Of a stretch of DNA of 63,531 nucleotides, positions 17,986 to 28,400 are shown piece by piece. The notes under the pieces are model-generated. The model ran no database searches. It saw nothing but the letters and a program-made list of their open reading frames with translations, and was not told the origin of the DNA. The stretch's first letter is position 1. Each line of letters starts with the position of its first letter. A program made the translations under genes and the position numbers. The DNA is from a bacterium (GTDB taxonomy: Bacteria > Planctomycetota > SZUA-567). The stretch covers positions 1 through 63,531 of the forward strand of contig QKCJ01000013.1 in the NCBI GenBank assembly GCA_003245715.1, given 5' to 3'.

Positions 17986-19374
17986 GTGGATTGCAATACT
18001 CAACTGCCGCAGAAGAGATTTCTCCTGAAAAAGACAGATAAATTCTGGTCTGCCTACGATTTTCTATCTGGTGCAATAGCCTTTACCATTGGTCTGGCTC
18101 TGACGCCATGGAGTAATGAATCTTTTCTCTCCAACCACTGGTGGCTGATTATCGTGTATGGTCTGGCGGTCTTTCTCTGCACCAGAATTGTTGACCTGCC
18201 CAATCCTTCAGCCCATAGCAGCTCAAAAATCTACGAGACGGTTGTCTTCTCCCTGATGAGTTCGGTTATCGCAATAACCATACTTGCAGTAATAAAACTT
18301 ATCTTCACCTACACCCTTCTGGGGCGCTACGTTATGGCTATCTCGGCGCTCGCCTGCTGGATTTTGTTATGGGCAGGGCGAATACTGGCCTCAAAAATAA
18401 TAACGCCACACAAGACAAGAATAATCCTCTTTGGCACCGGTGATCTTGCTCAAAGCATGTATACCCGCCTAGAGGAAAAAAGCAACTTTGAAGTCTGCGG
18501 TTTCTGGGGAACGGACGCGGCAAGTGAGATCAACCAATTACCGCTAATCAATCCCGATAATCTCGAAGACGCAGCAAAAGAGCTTAATGCCCTTGAAGCC
18601 AAGATTATAATTATCTGTGTCGATGATAATTCGCCGGTTGACCTTTCCCTGCAGAAGGTTCTGGTTGATCTGCCCCTGCATGGATTTTATGTCCTTAACA
18701 AAGGCGCATTTATCGAAAAGTATTTTGCTGAAATTTCGGCTGAATACATGAGCTTCCACTGGACAACTTCGTTCTTTGCGATGTCTGCCAGCTCACAGAC
18801 CTTCATGCTCAAACGCGTTATTGATATATGCCTGAGTATATTCGGTCTGCTTGTCACAGCTCCAATATATCCACTTATTGCTTTACTGATAAAGCTTGAC
18901 AGCCCGGGCGGAGTGTTTTTCTACCAGAAGCGGGTCGGTTACCTCGGCAAGCATTTTGATATTATCAAATTCCGCACGATGGGAACTGACGCGGAAAAAG
19001 ACGGTGCACAGTGGGCCAAGAAAAATGATACGAGGGTAACGCGCCTTGGTAAATTTCTGCGCCTGAGCCGTATTGATGAGTTGCCCCAGCTCTGGAATGT
19101 GCTGAAGGGGGATATGTCTATTGTCGGCCCCCGCCCGGAGCGCCCGGAGTTTGTCAGCGAACTGATGCAGGAGATACCATATTACGAACGCCGCCACCTT
19201 GTGCCGCCGGGACTGACTGGTTGGGCGCAAATCTGCTACCGTTATGGTGCCTCAAAAGATGATGCGCGCAAAAAACTTCAGTTTGACCTCTATTATATTA
19301 AGCACCTCTCAATCCTGCAGGATATTAAAATAATCCTCAAGACCCTGCCGATGATCGCCAAGGGGAGCAGGTAA
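17986..19374 (+). CDS. Polyprenyl-phosphate sugar phosphotransferase (WcaJ-like)
   Basis: An initiating glycosyltransferase that moves a sugar-1-phosphate onto undecaprenyl phosphate at the inner membrane for exopolysaccharide or O-antigen. The N-terminal half has about four membrane segments and a Rossmann-like cytoplasmic domain (IILFGTGDLAQ near residue 140). The C-terminal catalytic domain has KRVIDI, QKRVGYLGKHFDIIKFRTM, RIDELPQLWNVLKGDMS and VGPRPERPEF. 462 aa is normal. The start is GTG with AAGGA eight bases upstream. No other polysaccharide genes adjoin it. Confidence 0.92.
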   Translation: MDCNTQLPQKRFLLKKTDKFWSAYDFLSGAIAFTIGLALTPWSNESFLSNHWWLIIVYGLAVFLCTRIVDLPNPSAHSSSKIYETVVFSLMSSVIAITILAVIKLIFTYTLLGRYVMAISALACWILLWAGRILASKIITPHKTRIILFGTGDLAQSMYTRLEEKSNFEVCGFWGTDAASEINQLPLINPDNLEDAAKELNALEAKIIIICVDDNSPVDLSLQKVLVDLPLHGFYVLNKGAFIEKYFAEISAEYMSFHWTTSFFAMSASSQTFMLKRVIDICLSIFGLLVTAPIYPLIALLIKLDSPGGVFFYQKRVGYLGKHFDIIKFRTMGTDAEKDGAQWAKKNDTRVTRLGKFLRLSRIDELPQLWNVLKGDMSIVGPRPERPEFVSELMQEIPYYERRHLVPPGLTGWAQICYRYGASKDDARKKLQFDLYYIKHLSILQDIKIILKTLPMIAKGSR

Positions 19375-19433
19375 TACTCTTCCTCAATCCTGCAGTTTCA
19401 GACAAAGCCGGGACACCTGCCGGTGTTTTGAGC

Positions 19434-19462
19434 TTGACATAAAAAAAATTTGCGATTATCCT
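19434..19462 (+). promoter_or_regulatory. Ferritin promoter
   Basis: A consensus TTGACA (19434-19439) and TATCCT (19457-19462) with a 17-base spacer. Confidence 0.7.
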
Positions 19463-19468
19463 TAATTA

Positions 19469-19484
19469 CGGATTGAACAATCCG
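19469..19484. promoter_or_regulatory. Inverted repeat at the ferritin start point
   Basis: CGGATT gaac AATCCG, 6+4+6, just downstream of the -10 box; a possible operator. Confidence 0.4.
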
Positions 19485-19529
19485 GAACGCATTAAATATT
19501 GACACTATCTTACAATAAAGGATATTACC

Positions 19530-20063
19530 ATGATTAGCGAAAAGCTACAGGATCTGGTCAACAACCAGATTGGCAAAGAGTTTTATTCATCATACTTCTA
19601 CCTTGCAATGGCGGCTTGGTTTGAGGAGCAGAGCCTTGAAGGTTTCGGCTCATGGATGCGGGTTCAGGCACAGGAAGAAGGATGCCACGCGATGATCTTC
19701 TACAACTTCCTGCTTGAATCCGGTGGCAGCATCAAACTCCCGGCAATCGAGCAGCCTCCGTTTAAATTTGAAAGCCCGCTTGATATCTTTCAGCAAGGAA
19801 TAAAGCATGAAGAGTATGTAACGTCACTTATCAATACCATGGTTGATGTCGCGATTGATGAACACAACCACGCAGCGCGAAGCTTCCTTAACTGGTTTGT
19901 TGATGAGCAGGTTGAGGAGGAGGATAATTTCAACAGCGTTATCGGCAAGCTCAAGCTTATTGAGAAGGGTGCTGGTGGCGGAATGTTTATGATGGACAAA
20001 GAAATGTCCACGCGAATATTTGCCATGCCATCACCGCTGATCGGCAAAATAAATATCGGCTGA
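19530..20063 (+). CDS. ftnA: Ferritin
   Basis: A cytoplasmic iron-storage protein of 177 aa that oxidises Fe(II) and stores ferric mineral in a 24-mer. Ferroxidase ligands Glu17, Glu50 and His53 (EEGCHAM) are in place, as is Tyr24. No Met haem-ligand pattern of bacterioferritin is obvious, so FtnA type is preferred. AAAGGAT lies upstream of the ATG. Single-gene unit with its own promoter and terminator. Confidence 0.93.
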   Translation: MISEKLQDLVNNQIGKEFYSSYFYLAMAAWFEEQSLEGFGSWMRVQAQEEGCHAMIFYNFLLESGGSIKLPAIEQPPFKFESPLDIFQQGIKHEEYVTSLINTMVDVAIDEHNHAARSFLNWFVDEQVEEEDNFNSVIGKLKLIEKGAGGGMFMMDKEMSTRIFAMPSPLIGKINIG

Positions 20064-20098
20064 GTACTTTGCAAAACTCAACGTTGCTAATCTTAAAC

Positions 20099-20134
20099 AA
20101 AAAGGCTTCCTTTATTCAGGAAGCCTTTTTTCTT
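20099..20134. terminator. Bidirectional terminator of ferritin and lon
   Basis: AAAGGCTTCC/GGAAGCCTTT, a 10-bp stem with an eight-base loop followed by T on the plus strand and preceded by A, between the two convergent genes. Confidence 0.9.
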
Positions 20135-20154
20135 ATAACGGTAAACAGTTTCAG

Positions 20155-22620
20155 CTACTTGTTTTCAGAGTTCTGATGCTCAAAAATTGCCGGAAAAGCA
20201 ATCGGCAGCATTTCGTGAATTTCCTTGACCGGATGAAAATTGATACCGTCCTTGACTTCCTGCGGTAGGTCTATCAAATCTGACATATTATCTTCAGGCA
20301 GGATAACGTCCTTAATACCCGCCAGATGCGCGCCTATCATCTTCTCCTTGATACCGCCAACCGGTAGCACCTTGCCCCGCAACGTTATCTCGCCAGTCAT
20401 TGCAAGACGTGACCTGATCTGCTTTTTAACAAACATGCTGACCAACGATGCAACCAGCGCAATACCCGCAGACGGACCATCCTTGGGGGTTGCACCTTCC
20501 GGGAAGTGAATGTGAATGTCGAGATCATCAAAAAAGTTGTCCGGCAAATCCAGAGATTTATAATTGGTACGAATCCATGAAAGCGCTGCCTGGGCAGATT
20601 CCTTGATAACATCACCAAGGCTGCCGGTAAGCATCAGGTTCTTACTGCCGGGCATCTGAGTAGACTCAATAAATAAAATATCACCACCAACAGATGTCCA
20701 GACCAGACCAATTCCAATGCCCGGAACATTAGCTCTGCGCACAAGCTCATTATGAAACTTGACCGGCCCCAAAAATTCTTCAACCATCTTTGGCGTTACC
20801 CGGTATGAACCCTTGCGCCCAGAAGCCACCTTGACAGCAATCTTACGCGCTATTGTCGAAAGCTCCCGTTCAAGATTACGCAGCCCCGACTCACGGGTAT
20901 AGCCGCGCATAACATGATTGAGCGATGCTTTGTTAAACTTTACCTGCGTTGCAGACAGGCCATGGTTCTTGAGAACCCGCGGAATCAGATAACGGTTGGC
21001 AATCTCATGCTTTTCAACAGTCGAATATCCCGGTATGGAAATAACCTCCATGCGGTCATATAACGCATCGGGAATAGTATCAACGTTGTTGGCCGTAGCG
21101 ATAAAAATAACCCGCGAAAGATCAAAGGCGACATCAAGATACTGGTCACGGAACTCGTCATTCTGCTCCGGGTCGAGCGCCTCAAGCAGTGCTGATGCCG
21201 GATCACCGCGGAAATCGCTTACAAGCTTGTCAATTTCATCAAGCATAAATACCGGATTTTTTGACTCAGCCCTGCGCAAACCCTGAACAATCCGCCCCGG
21301 AAGCGCTCCAATATAAGTACGGCGATGGCCACGGATCTCGGCTTCATCACGCACCCCTCCAAGGGAGTGGCGCACAAACTTGCGCCCCATCGCCCGGGCG
21401 ATACTCTTACCAAGACTCGTTTTACCAACACCGGGAGGACCCACAAGACAAAGAATCGGACTCTTGCCCTCAGGATTAATTTTACGCACCGCAAGGTACT
21501 CGATAATACGGTCCTTGACCTTGCTCAGATCATAATGATCCTCATCAAGAATTGCCCTAGCCTTCTTGATATTGATATTATCTTTAGTCTCAAGCTGCCA
21601 CGGAATGGTTGTCATCCAGTCGAGATAAGTCATTGAAACGGTATACTCGGCACTGCCACTCTGCATCTTCTCAAGGCGTGAAAATTCCCGGTTAGCCTCC
21701 TTGAGACCTTCTTCAGTCATGCCGCAGGTATTGATCTTCTCGCGGATCTCATCAAGCTCGACCCGGCTGTCATCCTCGCCAAGTTCCTTGCGGATAGCCT
21801 TGAGTTGCTCGCGCAGAAAATACTCGCGCTGCCCCTCACCAATTTTCTGGCGGACATCTTCCTGAATCCTGCTGCCAAGCTCAACCACCTGAATGTTACG
21901 CCCAAGCTGGACGTGCAACTTCTCCATGCGGCGCTTAACATTAACCTCGTCAAGAGCTTCCATCCTCTCCTCAAAAGTAATATCTAGATTACTTGCAACA
22001 AGATCGGCAAAATGCCCCGGATGATTGATGTTGTGCGCAGCGACCTTGATCTCGTCAGGAAACTGCAGCATCTCGGTAAGACGAGAGAACTCTTTGCGCA
22101 CACTGGTATGCAACGCTTTCATCTCGACAGTCTTTGGAATGACATCATCAAGCACTTCGATACGTGCACGCGGCTCTGGATCAACCTGCAGATAATTTAT
22201 AATCTTTACGCGCTTTAAACCCTGCAGCAAAATACGCATTTCACCATCAGGATGCTTGAGCATCTTGAGAACCACCGCCGCACAACCATAACGGTGTACA
22301 GCCTCAATATCCTCGCTGTTCTTCATATCACGTTCAAGTGGAGCAATAACCAGCATCCGGTTGCCAAGAAGAAGCTCGTCAATCATCTTCATCTCGCGGT
22401 CACTGCTTATGGACAACGGTGCAACCATGTCAGGGAAGACAATAATATTGGTTGTTGAAAGAATGGGCAAGACTGGAGGAATGTCCGCCCCGCCTTCGGG
22501 CTCCTCAATATCAATACCACTGTCAATTATGTTGTCTTCAGAATAACGGGCGCCGCTACTGGAGCCGGTTTTTCTGGATTTTTTCTTTGTTGTCTTTTTA
22601 GCTGTCTTTTTCTTAGCCAT
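20155..22620 (-). CDS. lon: ATP-dependent protease LonA
   Basis: A cytoplasmic AAA+ protease of 821 aa that degrades misfolded and regulatory proteins. A Lys-rich N-terminal extension of about 45 residues is followed by the LAN domain. Walker A is at 394-401 (GPPGVGKT), Walker B at FMLDEIDKL, and the proteolytic dyad is Ser717 (DGPSAG) and Lys760 (GGIKEK). The very basic, Ala/Lys/Thr-rich first 20 residues are unusual for Lon. It is the third gene of an apparent hsp20-TPR-lon operon, 48 bases after the second. Confidence 0.96.
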   Translation of the reverse strand: MAKKKTAKKTTKKKSRKTGSSSGARYSEDNIIDSGIDIEEPEGGADIPPVLPILSTTNIIVFPDMVAPLSISSDREMKMIDELLLGNRMLVIAPLERDMKNSEDIEAVHRYGCAAVVLKMLKHPDGEMRILLQGLKRVKIINYLQVDPEPRARIEVLDDVIPKTVEMKALHTSVRKEFSRLTEMLQFPDEIKVAAHNINHPGHFADLVASNLDITFEERMEALDEVNVKRRMEKLHVQLGRNIQVVELGSRIQEDVRQKIGEGQREYFLREQLKAIRKELGEDDSRVELDEIREKINTCGMTEEGLKEANREFSRLEKMQSGSAEYTVSMTYLDWMTTIPWQLETKDNINIKKARAILDEDHYDLSKVKDRIIEYLAVRKINPEGKSPILCLVGPPGVGKTSLGKSIARAMGRKFVRHSLGGVRDEAEIRGHRRTYIGALPGRIVQGLRRAESKNPVFMLDEIDKLVSDFRGDPASALLEALDPEQNDEFRDQYLDVAFDLSRVIFIATANNVDTIPDALYDRMEVISIPGYSTVEKHEIANRYLIPRVLKNHGLSATQVKFNKASLNHVMRGYTRESGLRNLERELSTIARKIAVKVASGRKGSYRVTPKMVEEFLGPVKFHNELVRRANVPGIGIGLVWTSVGGDILFIESTQMPGSKNLMLTGSLGDVIKESAQAALSWIRTNYKSLDLPDNFFDDLDIHIHFPEGATPKDGPSAGIALVASLVSMFVKKQIRSRLAMTGEITLRGKVLPVGGIKEKMIGAHLAGIKDVILPEDNMSDLIDLPQEVKDGINFHPVKEIHEMLPIAFPAIFEHQNSENK

Positions 22621-22668
22621 TATTTCCCTTCGCCTTCAATGCGGGCAACTAGAATAAACGTCAGAAAA

Positions 22669-23325
22669 CTAAGCGGTAATTCCAACTTTATGAATAAACC
22701 AGTCTTCATTACGGTACGGATCAAACGCAACATCACGTTCAAACATGGCCATCGCATAACCCTTTGGCCAACTCTCAGGCTGGACATCATTGAGAACCGC
22801 ATGATCCATTTCGTTATTAAGGTCTTCAGACAAATCAGCATATGCAAAATAAGTGCAGCGCTCAAAATAATACGTCCCGATTAGTTCCTCGCCGATATCC
22901 TTGCTGTCAATTGCAGCAACAATTGCAGCCGCCTTTTCTTTTTCACCATTAGCAGCAAGTGCTGAAGCCATTACAAGCTTAGCGACAAACGAGTGCATAG
23001 TCTTCCACTCACCACTGTCTTCTGCAAGCTCAACTGCTTTTTCCGCAAGCTCAGCAGCTTCAGCAGGATGACCAAGAGCCAGCATATATTTTGCGCAGTT
23101 TCCAAGCAGGCCCGAGTTCTGCATTTCAAGCTCAAGCGCATCACGTGCGCAATTCATTGCCGATTTATAATCACGGTTTAATGCGTGTGCAGCTGCGGCC
23201 TGAACATACCAGTCAATACGCATCTGGTATTCTTCCGGCACATCATGGATAATCTCAGCCTTGGGAGCAGCCATCCGCTCAGACAGAAACTTTCCATATT
23301 CTTCGTCATTTCTTAACTTTAACAT
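22669..23325 (-). CDS. Hypothetical TPR-like helical protein
   Basis: A 218-aa soluble protein of unknown function. Helical repeats are visible: YVQAAAAHALNRDYKSAMNCA, then LALGHPAEAAELAEKAVELA, then MASALAANGEKEKAAAIVA, all with TPR-style Ala/Gly spacing. The ATG at 23325 has GGAGAG five bases upstream and overlaps the end of hsp20 by 20 bases, implying translational coupling. Its place between a small heat-shock protein and Lon suggests a role in protein quality control, for example as a substrate adaptor. That role is inference from position only. Confidence 0.7.
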   Translation of the reverse strand: MLKLRNDEEYGKFLSERMAAPKAEIIHDVPEEYQMRIDWYVQAAAAHALNRDYKSAMNCARDALELEMQNSGLLGNCAKYMLALGHPAEAAELAEKAVELAEDSGEWKTMHSFVAKLVMASALAANGEKEKAAAIVAAIDSKDIGEELIGTYYFERCTYFAYADLSEDLNNEMDHAVLNDVQPESWPKGYAMAMFERDVAFDPYRNEDWFIHKVGITA

Positions 23326-23743
23326 CACTCTCTCCAAACTCAACCTTGATAATCACAATACCAGCCGGAATCTTCTTTACCCTCGGCATGATGACTTCAA
23401 GGACTCCATTCTGTAAAAAAGCCTTACCCGATTTCACCGGACACGGCAACTGTAACGCCCGTTCAAACGGGCCATAGCGTATTTCAATCTGCCGGTAGGA
23501 TTTCTTGCAGTGAGAACAGCGCTCGCGCCTGGTACCCCTAACTGCAAGCATATCACCCTCAACATACAACTCGATATCTTCAGCAGAAACACCAGGTAAT
23601 TCAATACACACAACCACACCATCATCAGTCTCGTAAATGTCAGCCGGCGGATGCCAGACATCACCACGCCCCCGCCCCAGCATTGCATCCATGCCAGAAA
23701 TCACTGACGATTTTGAACTGTAATATTTACCGAAATATGCCAT
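23306..23743 (-). CDS. Hsp20/alpha-crystallin small heat-shock protein
   Basis: An ATP-independent holdase of 145 aa. The alpha-crystallin domain runs from about residue 33 (PPADIYETDDGVVVCIELPG) to the signature NGVLEVIMPRV. The C-terminal IxI anchor may be IVIIKV. Two cysteines in the ERCSHCKKS loop are uncommon. The ATG at 23743 has GGAGGAAG upstream; the longer frame would run through the promoter, so it is rejected. First gene of the hsp20-TPR-lon unit. Confidence 0.9.
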   Translation of the reverse strand: MAYFGKYYSSKSSVISGMDAMLGRGRGDVWHPPADIYETDDGVVVCIELPGVSAEDIELYVEGDMLAVRGTRRERCSHCKKSYRQIEIRYGPFERALQLPCPVKSGKAFLQNGVLEVIMPRVKKIPAGIVIIKVEFGESDVKVKK

Positions 23744-23827
23744 CAGACTTCCTCCGGTACAACCTGCTATCGTTTTTACAAAAACATACTCTGCTATATT
23801 CTTGTCAGCCTCTTGGCTTACAACCTC

Positions 23828-23856
23828 ATTATAATCATTTTCAGAATTAATGGCAA
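23828..23856 (-). promoter_or_regulatory. Promoter of the hsp20-TPR-lon operon
   Basis: On the minus strand TTGCCA (23851-23856) and TATAAT (23828-23833) are 17 bases apart. No CIRCE element (TTAGCACTC-N9-GAGTGCTAA) is seen. Confidence 0.65.
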
Positions 23857-23906
23857 GCACTTACAATATCGCCAAACAACACAAATTATTCATTTGTGTA
23901 ACAACA

Positions 23907-23938
23907 AAAAACCGCCGGATAATAAACCGGCGGTTGAC
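23907..23938 (-). terminator. Terminator of gltD
   Basis: Perfect 9-bp stem AACCGCCGG/CCGGCGGTT with an eight-base loop, followed by T on the minus strand. Confidence 0.9.
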
Positions 23939-23959
23939 AATAATCGGATTAAAACTCAA

Positions 23960-25408
23960 CTAGCGGGAGAAACGCTCTGGTGGCTCAGGCAAAACAGTGC
24001 TGCCCATAAGGTCGCGATCAACCGTGCAGGCGATACGACGACCCGCTGCAATTGAATGAACAACCAGCCAGGCACCGGTATTGGTATCACCACCGACATA
24101 GATTCCCTCAACACTGGTGTGCTGCTTGTCATCAGCGATAACATTGCCACGAACGTCATACTCAACACCAAGGCTGTCAAGCAGACCATTATGAACCGGC
24201 TGAACAAAGCCCATCGCAAGCAACGCAAGATCAGCCTCAAGGACAAAATCAGTACCTTCTTTTTCGCAAAGCTTACCGTCCTTGAACTCAACCTCAATGC
24301 AGTGAAGTTTCTTGAGAACGCCGTTCTCACCTTCAAACTTCTTGGTCATAACGCTCCAGCGACGCTCACCACCTTCTTCATGGCTGGCATTGTTGCGCAG
24401 GATCATCGGGTACTGCGGCCAAGGGCGTTGCGGATCTTCATCAACGGGTGGCTTAGGCATAATCTCGATCTGGGTTACACTCTTAGCGCCCTGACGGATT
24501 GAGGTACCAAGGCAGTCCGCACCGGTGTCACCGCCACCGATAACAACAACGTTCTTATCCTTGGCGTCAATCAGCTCTTCACCCTCAGCGACCTCGCCAG
24601 CGATACGGCGGTTCATCTGGGTCAGGAAATCCATAGCCTGATAAACACCCTTAAGCTCGCGACCATCAACCGGCAAATCACGCGCCTGCTCTGCACCAAC
24701 AGTCAGACAGATCGCATCAAAATGCTTCTGAAGGTAGTCAGCAGAGATATCCACACCAACCTCAACCTCACACTCAAACTTAACCCCTTCAGCCCATAGT
24801 TGGTCGATACGACGGTCAATAAACTTCTTCTCAAGCTTGAAGTCAGGAATACCGTAACGGAGAATTCCGCCAGGCTTCTTGTTCTTTTCAAATACGGTCA
24901 CATCGTGACCAGCTCGGCGAAGCTGCTGCGCGCAGGCAAGACCGGCCGGACCTGAACCGATAACAGCAACGTGCTTGCCAGTTTCCGTGGTTGGCGGCTG
25001 CGGAACAATCCAGCCCTCTTCCCAGGCCTTCTCGACCATGGTGAACTCATTGAGGCGGATGTTAACCGGATCACTGTCAAGGTTGACAGTACAAGCCGCT
25101 TCACAGAGTGCCGGGCACAAACGACCGGTAAACTCAGGGAAGTTATTGGTTGAATGCAAAAGTTCAACCGCTTCCTTCCAGCGGTTCTGGTAAACAAGGT
25201 CGTTCCATTCAGGCACGGCATTAGCCAGAGGGCAGCCAAAAGCGTGGCAGAAAGGTGTGCCGCAGTCCATACAACGACTGGCCTGTTCACGCATCTCCTC
25301 ATCAGCCATCGCCTGATAAATTTCTTTATAATCCTTCACACGCTCTTCAACCGGCTTCTTTGGTTGCTTGGAGCGCTGCAAATCTATAAATGCTGTTTCG
25401 CGTCCCAT
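23960..25408 (-). CDS. gltD: Glutamate synthase small subunit
   Basis: An NAD(P)H- and FAD-binding subunit that passes electrons to GltB for glutamate synthesis. The N-terminal Cys clusters (CMDCGTPFC, CPLAN, LCPALCEAAC) bind [4Fe-4S]. Two dinucleotide-binding motifs are visible: GSGPAGLACAQQL near residue 150 and GGGDTGADCLG near 290. At 482 aa it is normal. GAGAGG lies upstream of the ATG. It follows gltB by 77 bases and shares its transcript up to the terminator. Confidence 0.96.
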   Translation of the reverse strand: MGRETAFIDLQRSKQPKKPVEERVKDYKEIYQAMADEEMREQASRCMDCGTPFCHAFGCPLANAVPEWNDLVYQNRWKEAVELLHSTNNFPEFTGRLCPALCEAACTVNLDSDPVNIRLNEFTMVEKAWEEGWIVPQPPTTETGKHVAVIGSGPAGLACAQQLRRAGHDVTVFEKNKKPGGILRYGIPDFKLEKKFIDRRIDQLWAEGVKFECEVEVGVDISADYLQKHFDAICLTVGAEQARDLPVDGRELKGVYQAMDFLTQMNRRIAGEVAEGEELIDAKDKNVVVIGGGDTGADCLGTSIRQGAKSVTQIEIMPKPPVDEDPQRPWPQYPMILRNNASHEEGGERRWSVMTKKFEGENGVLKKLHCIEVEFKDGKLCEKEGTDFVLEADLALLAMGFVQPVHNGLLDSLGVEYDVRGNVIADDKQHTSVEGIYVGGDTNTGAWLVVHSIAAGRRIACTVDRDLMGSTVLPEPPERFSR

Positions 25409-25485
25409 GATATTTCCTCTCAGTTATAAACAAGAGTCTTTGCTCTATTAGTTAAAAATTACCAGCATGATTATTATACCACAAA

Positions 25486-28400
25486 TCAGGCGTCTTTGAC
25501 AACCTCATCCTTGGTGCGGCGGCTGCCTTTCTTCTCTTCCTTGGCCATCTGACCAAGAAGACGGCGATACTCCATCGGCATAACACGAACAAATAACTGC
25601 AGAACGCGTTCCCAATCATTAAGCATACGCTCAGCCTTCTTACTTCCAGTATACTTATAATGTTTCTCGATCATACCCTTGACATACTCGATATCACTGT
25701 CCTGACAGTCAATCAGCGGATCAAGGTCAACCATCTCAAGGTTGCACTTCAAGTCAAAGTCCTGATCCGGATCGTAGACATAAGCAATACCGCCACTCAT
25801 ACCGGCAGCAAAGTTAATACCCGTTGAGCCAAGAACGACAACCCGGCCACCAGTCATATACTCGCAACCGTGGTTACCAACACCTTCGACTACCGTCTCA
25901 ACACCTGAGTTACGGATACAGAAACGTTCACCGGCAAGACCGTTGATATAAGCTTCGCCGCAAGTCGCTCCATAGAAAGCGACGTTACCGATAACAGTGT
26001 TGTTCTCAGCTTCAAGCGGACATTCCTCAGGAGTCTTAATAATCAGCTTACCACCAGAAAGGCCCTTACCGAGATAGTCGTTAACGTCACCAGTCATCTT
26101 GACAGTCATACCGTATGTGGCAAAGGCACCAAAACTCTGACCTGCAGATCCGGTGAAGTTAAGAGTAACTGTATCTTCAGGCAGAGCTTCATGGCCGTAG
26201 CGCTTAGCAATTTCACCAGCAAGCATTGTACAAGCGGTACGATTGATATTCTTGATCTCGTAAGATACTTCAACCTTGCTGCCATGCTCAAGAGCTTCTT
26301 TACAATCCGCGATAAGCTTGTTATCAAGTGCTGTTTCAAGGCCGTGTTCCTGCTTCTGAACGTGGCTGATAGCGTTGGTCTTGGCTTCTTCAGGCATGTA
26401 AAAGACCTTTGAAAAGTCGATAGTTGAAGCCTTCCAGTGGTCAAGTCCGTCGCGGAGCTTGAGAAGGTTTGCATTACCAACCATTTCTTTAAGAGTCTTA
26501 AAGCCAAGCTTGGCCATATAACCACGAACTTCTTCAGCAACAAAGCGGAAGTAGTTGATCAGAAATTCCGGGCTGCCCCTGAAGAGCTTGCGCAGACGTG
26601 GGTCCTGAGTTGCAACGCCAACAGGACAGGTGTTCTTCTGACACTTGCGCATCATCACACAACCAAGAACGATCAATGAGCCAGTACCAAAGCCGAAGTT
26701 TTCAGCACCAAGCAGAGCAGCGATAGTAACATCACGACCAGTACGCATCTGACCATCACCCTGCAGGCGAACACGGCCACGAAGGTCATTCTTAACGAGT
26801 ACCTGCTGAGTTTCAGACAAACCAAGTTCCCACGGAATACCGGCGTACTTGATTGAAGTAAGCGGAGCAGCACCAGTACCACCATCACCACCAGAGATCA
26901 GGATAGCATCCGCGTGACCCTTTGAAACACCGGCAGCAATTGTACCAACACCAACTTCTGATACAAGCTTGACGTTGATGTCTGCGCGCGGGTTGGCGTT
27001 TTTAAGGTCAAAGATAAGCTGCGCCAAGTCCTCGATAGAGTAAATATCGTGGTGCGGCGGAGGGCTGATAAGTGAGATACCGGGAGTTGAGTGACGAACG
27101 CCGGCGATCTCGACATTAACCTTGTGCCCCGGAAGGTGACCACCTTCACCAGGCTTGGCTCCCTGTGAAATCTTGATCTGGATTTCACTACAGTTATTGA
27201 GATACTCAGTTGTAACACCAAAGCGGCCAGAAGCAACCTGCTTGGTCATTGAGCAGCGATTGTCACCGTTAGGCATAGGCTTGTAACGGTCGCTGTCCTC
27301 ACCGCCTTCACCACAGTTTGAGCGGCTGCCGATGCGGTTCATGGCAATAGCCATCGACTCGTGCGCTTCACGGCTGAGTGAGCCAAAGCTCATCGCGCCG
27401 GTAACAAAGGTCTTCATGATTTCTTCAACAGATTCAACCTCGTCAAGCGAAATTTCCTTGCGCGCGCCGAATTTGAAGTCCATGAGACTGCGCAGGGTGC
27501 AGTACTTATGCTCCTGCGAGTTAATCAGCTCTGCGAATTTATCATACTTCGCCTGACTGTTTTCACGGGTTGCCTCCTGCAGGAAGCGGATACTTTCCGG
27601 ATTCCAGAGGTGGCGCTCACCATCACGGCGCAGGCTGTAACGACCACCACTTTCAAGAACGCGTGAGAAACCAGGACGGTCCGGATAAGCCTTGGCGTGG
27701 CGCAGAAGTGTTTCCCTGGCAACTTCCTTGGCACCAAGCCCACCGATTCGGCTTGGGGTATTGGTAAAGTATTTATCAACGAATTTTTCATCAAGACCGA
27801 GAATTTCAAAGATCTGTGCATCACGGTAGCTACGCAGAGTTGAGATACCCATTTTTGAGAAGATCTTCAGAAGACCTTTCTCGATTGCGCTGATGTAGTT
27901 TTCAATAGCATCCTGAATAGTCATCTTCTTGGGAAGGTGACCTTCTTCAATACGGGCTGCGATTGTCTCCATAGCAAGGTAAGGATTAACCGCACTCGCA
28001 CCATAACCAAAGAGAAGCGCGAAATGTTCAACTTCACGCGGCTCGCCTGATTCAAGAACGATGTTGGCGCGTGTACGGATACCGGCGCGAACCAGATGAT
28101 GGTTGACACTGGCAACAGCAAGAAGCGCAGGAATTGAAGCGTACTCGCGGTTTACCTTACGGTCACTGAGAACAAGAACAGTCTTACCCTCACGCACTTC
28201 ATGCTCAGCTTCCTTACAGAGCGCATCAACAGCCTTCTCCATAGCTTCCGGCCCTTCAGCAACCGGAAAGACGATATCAATAACCTTGCTTGGGAACTCA
28301 TCATAACCGATTGTGCGGATACGGTTGAGGTCTTCATTGGTCAGGATCGGGCTGCTGAGTTTGAGCATGCGTGCATGCTCAGGGGTCTCTTCAAGGAGGT

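Noticed and set aside
23744..23860. 39-residue N-terminal extension of Hsp20
   Set aside because: The extension overlaps a clear promoter (-35 at 23851-23856, -10 at 23828-23833), and GGAGGAAG precedes the ATG at 23743.
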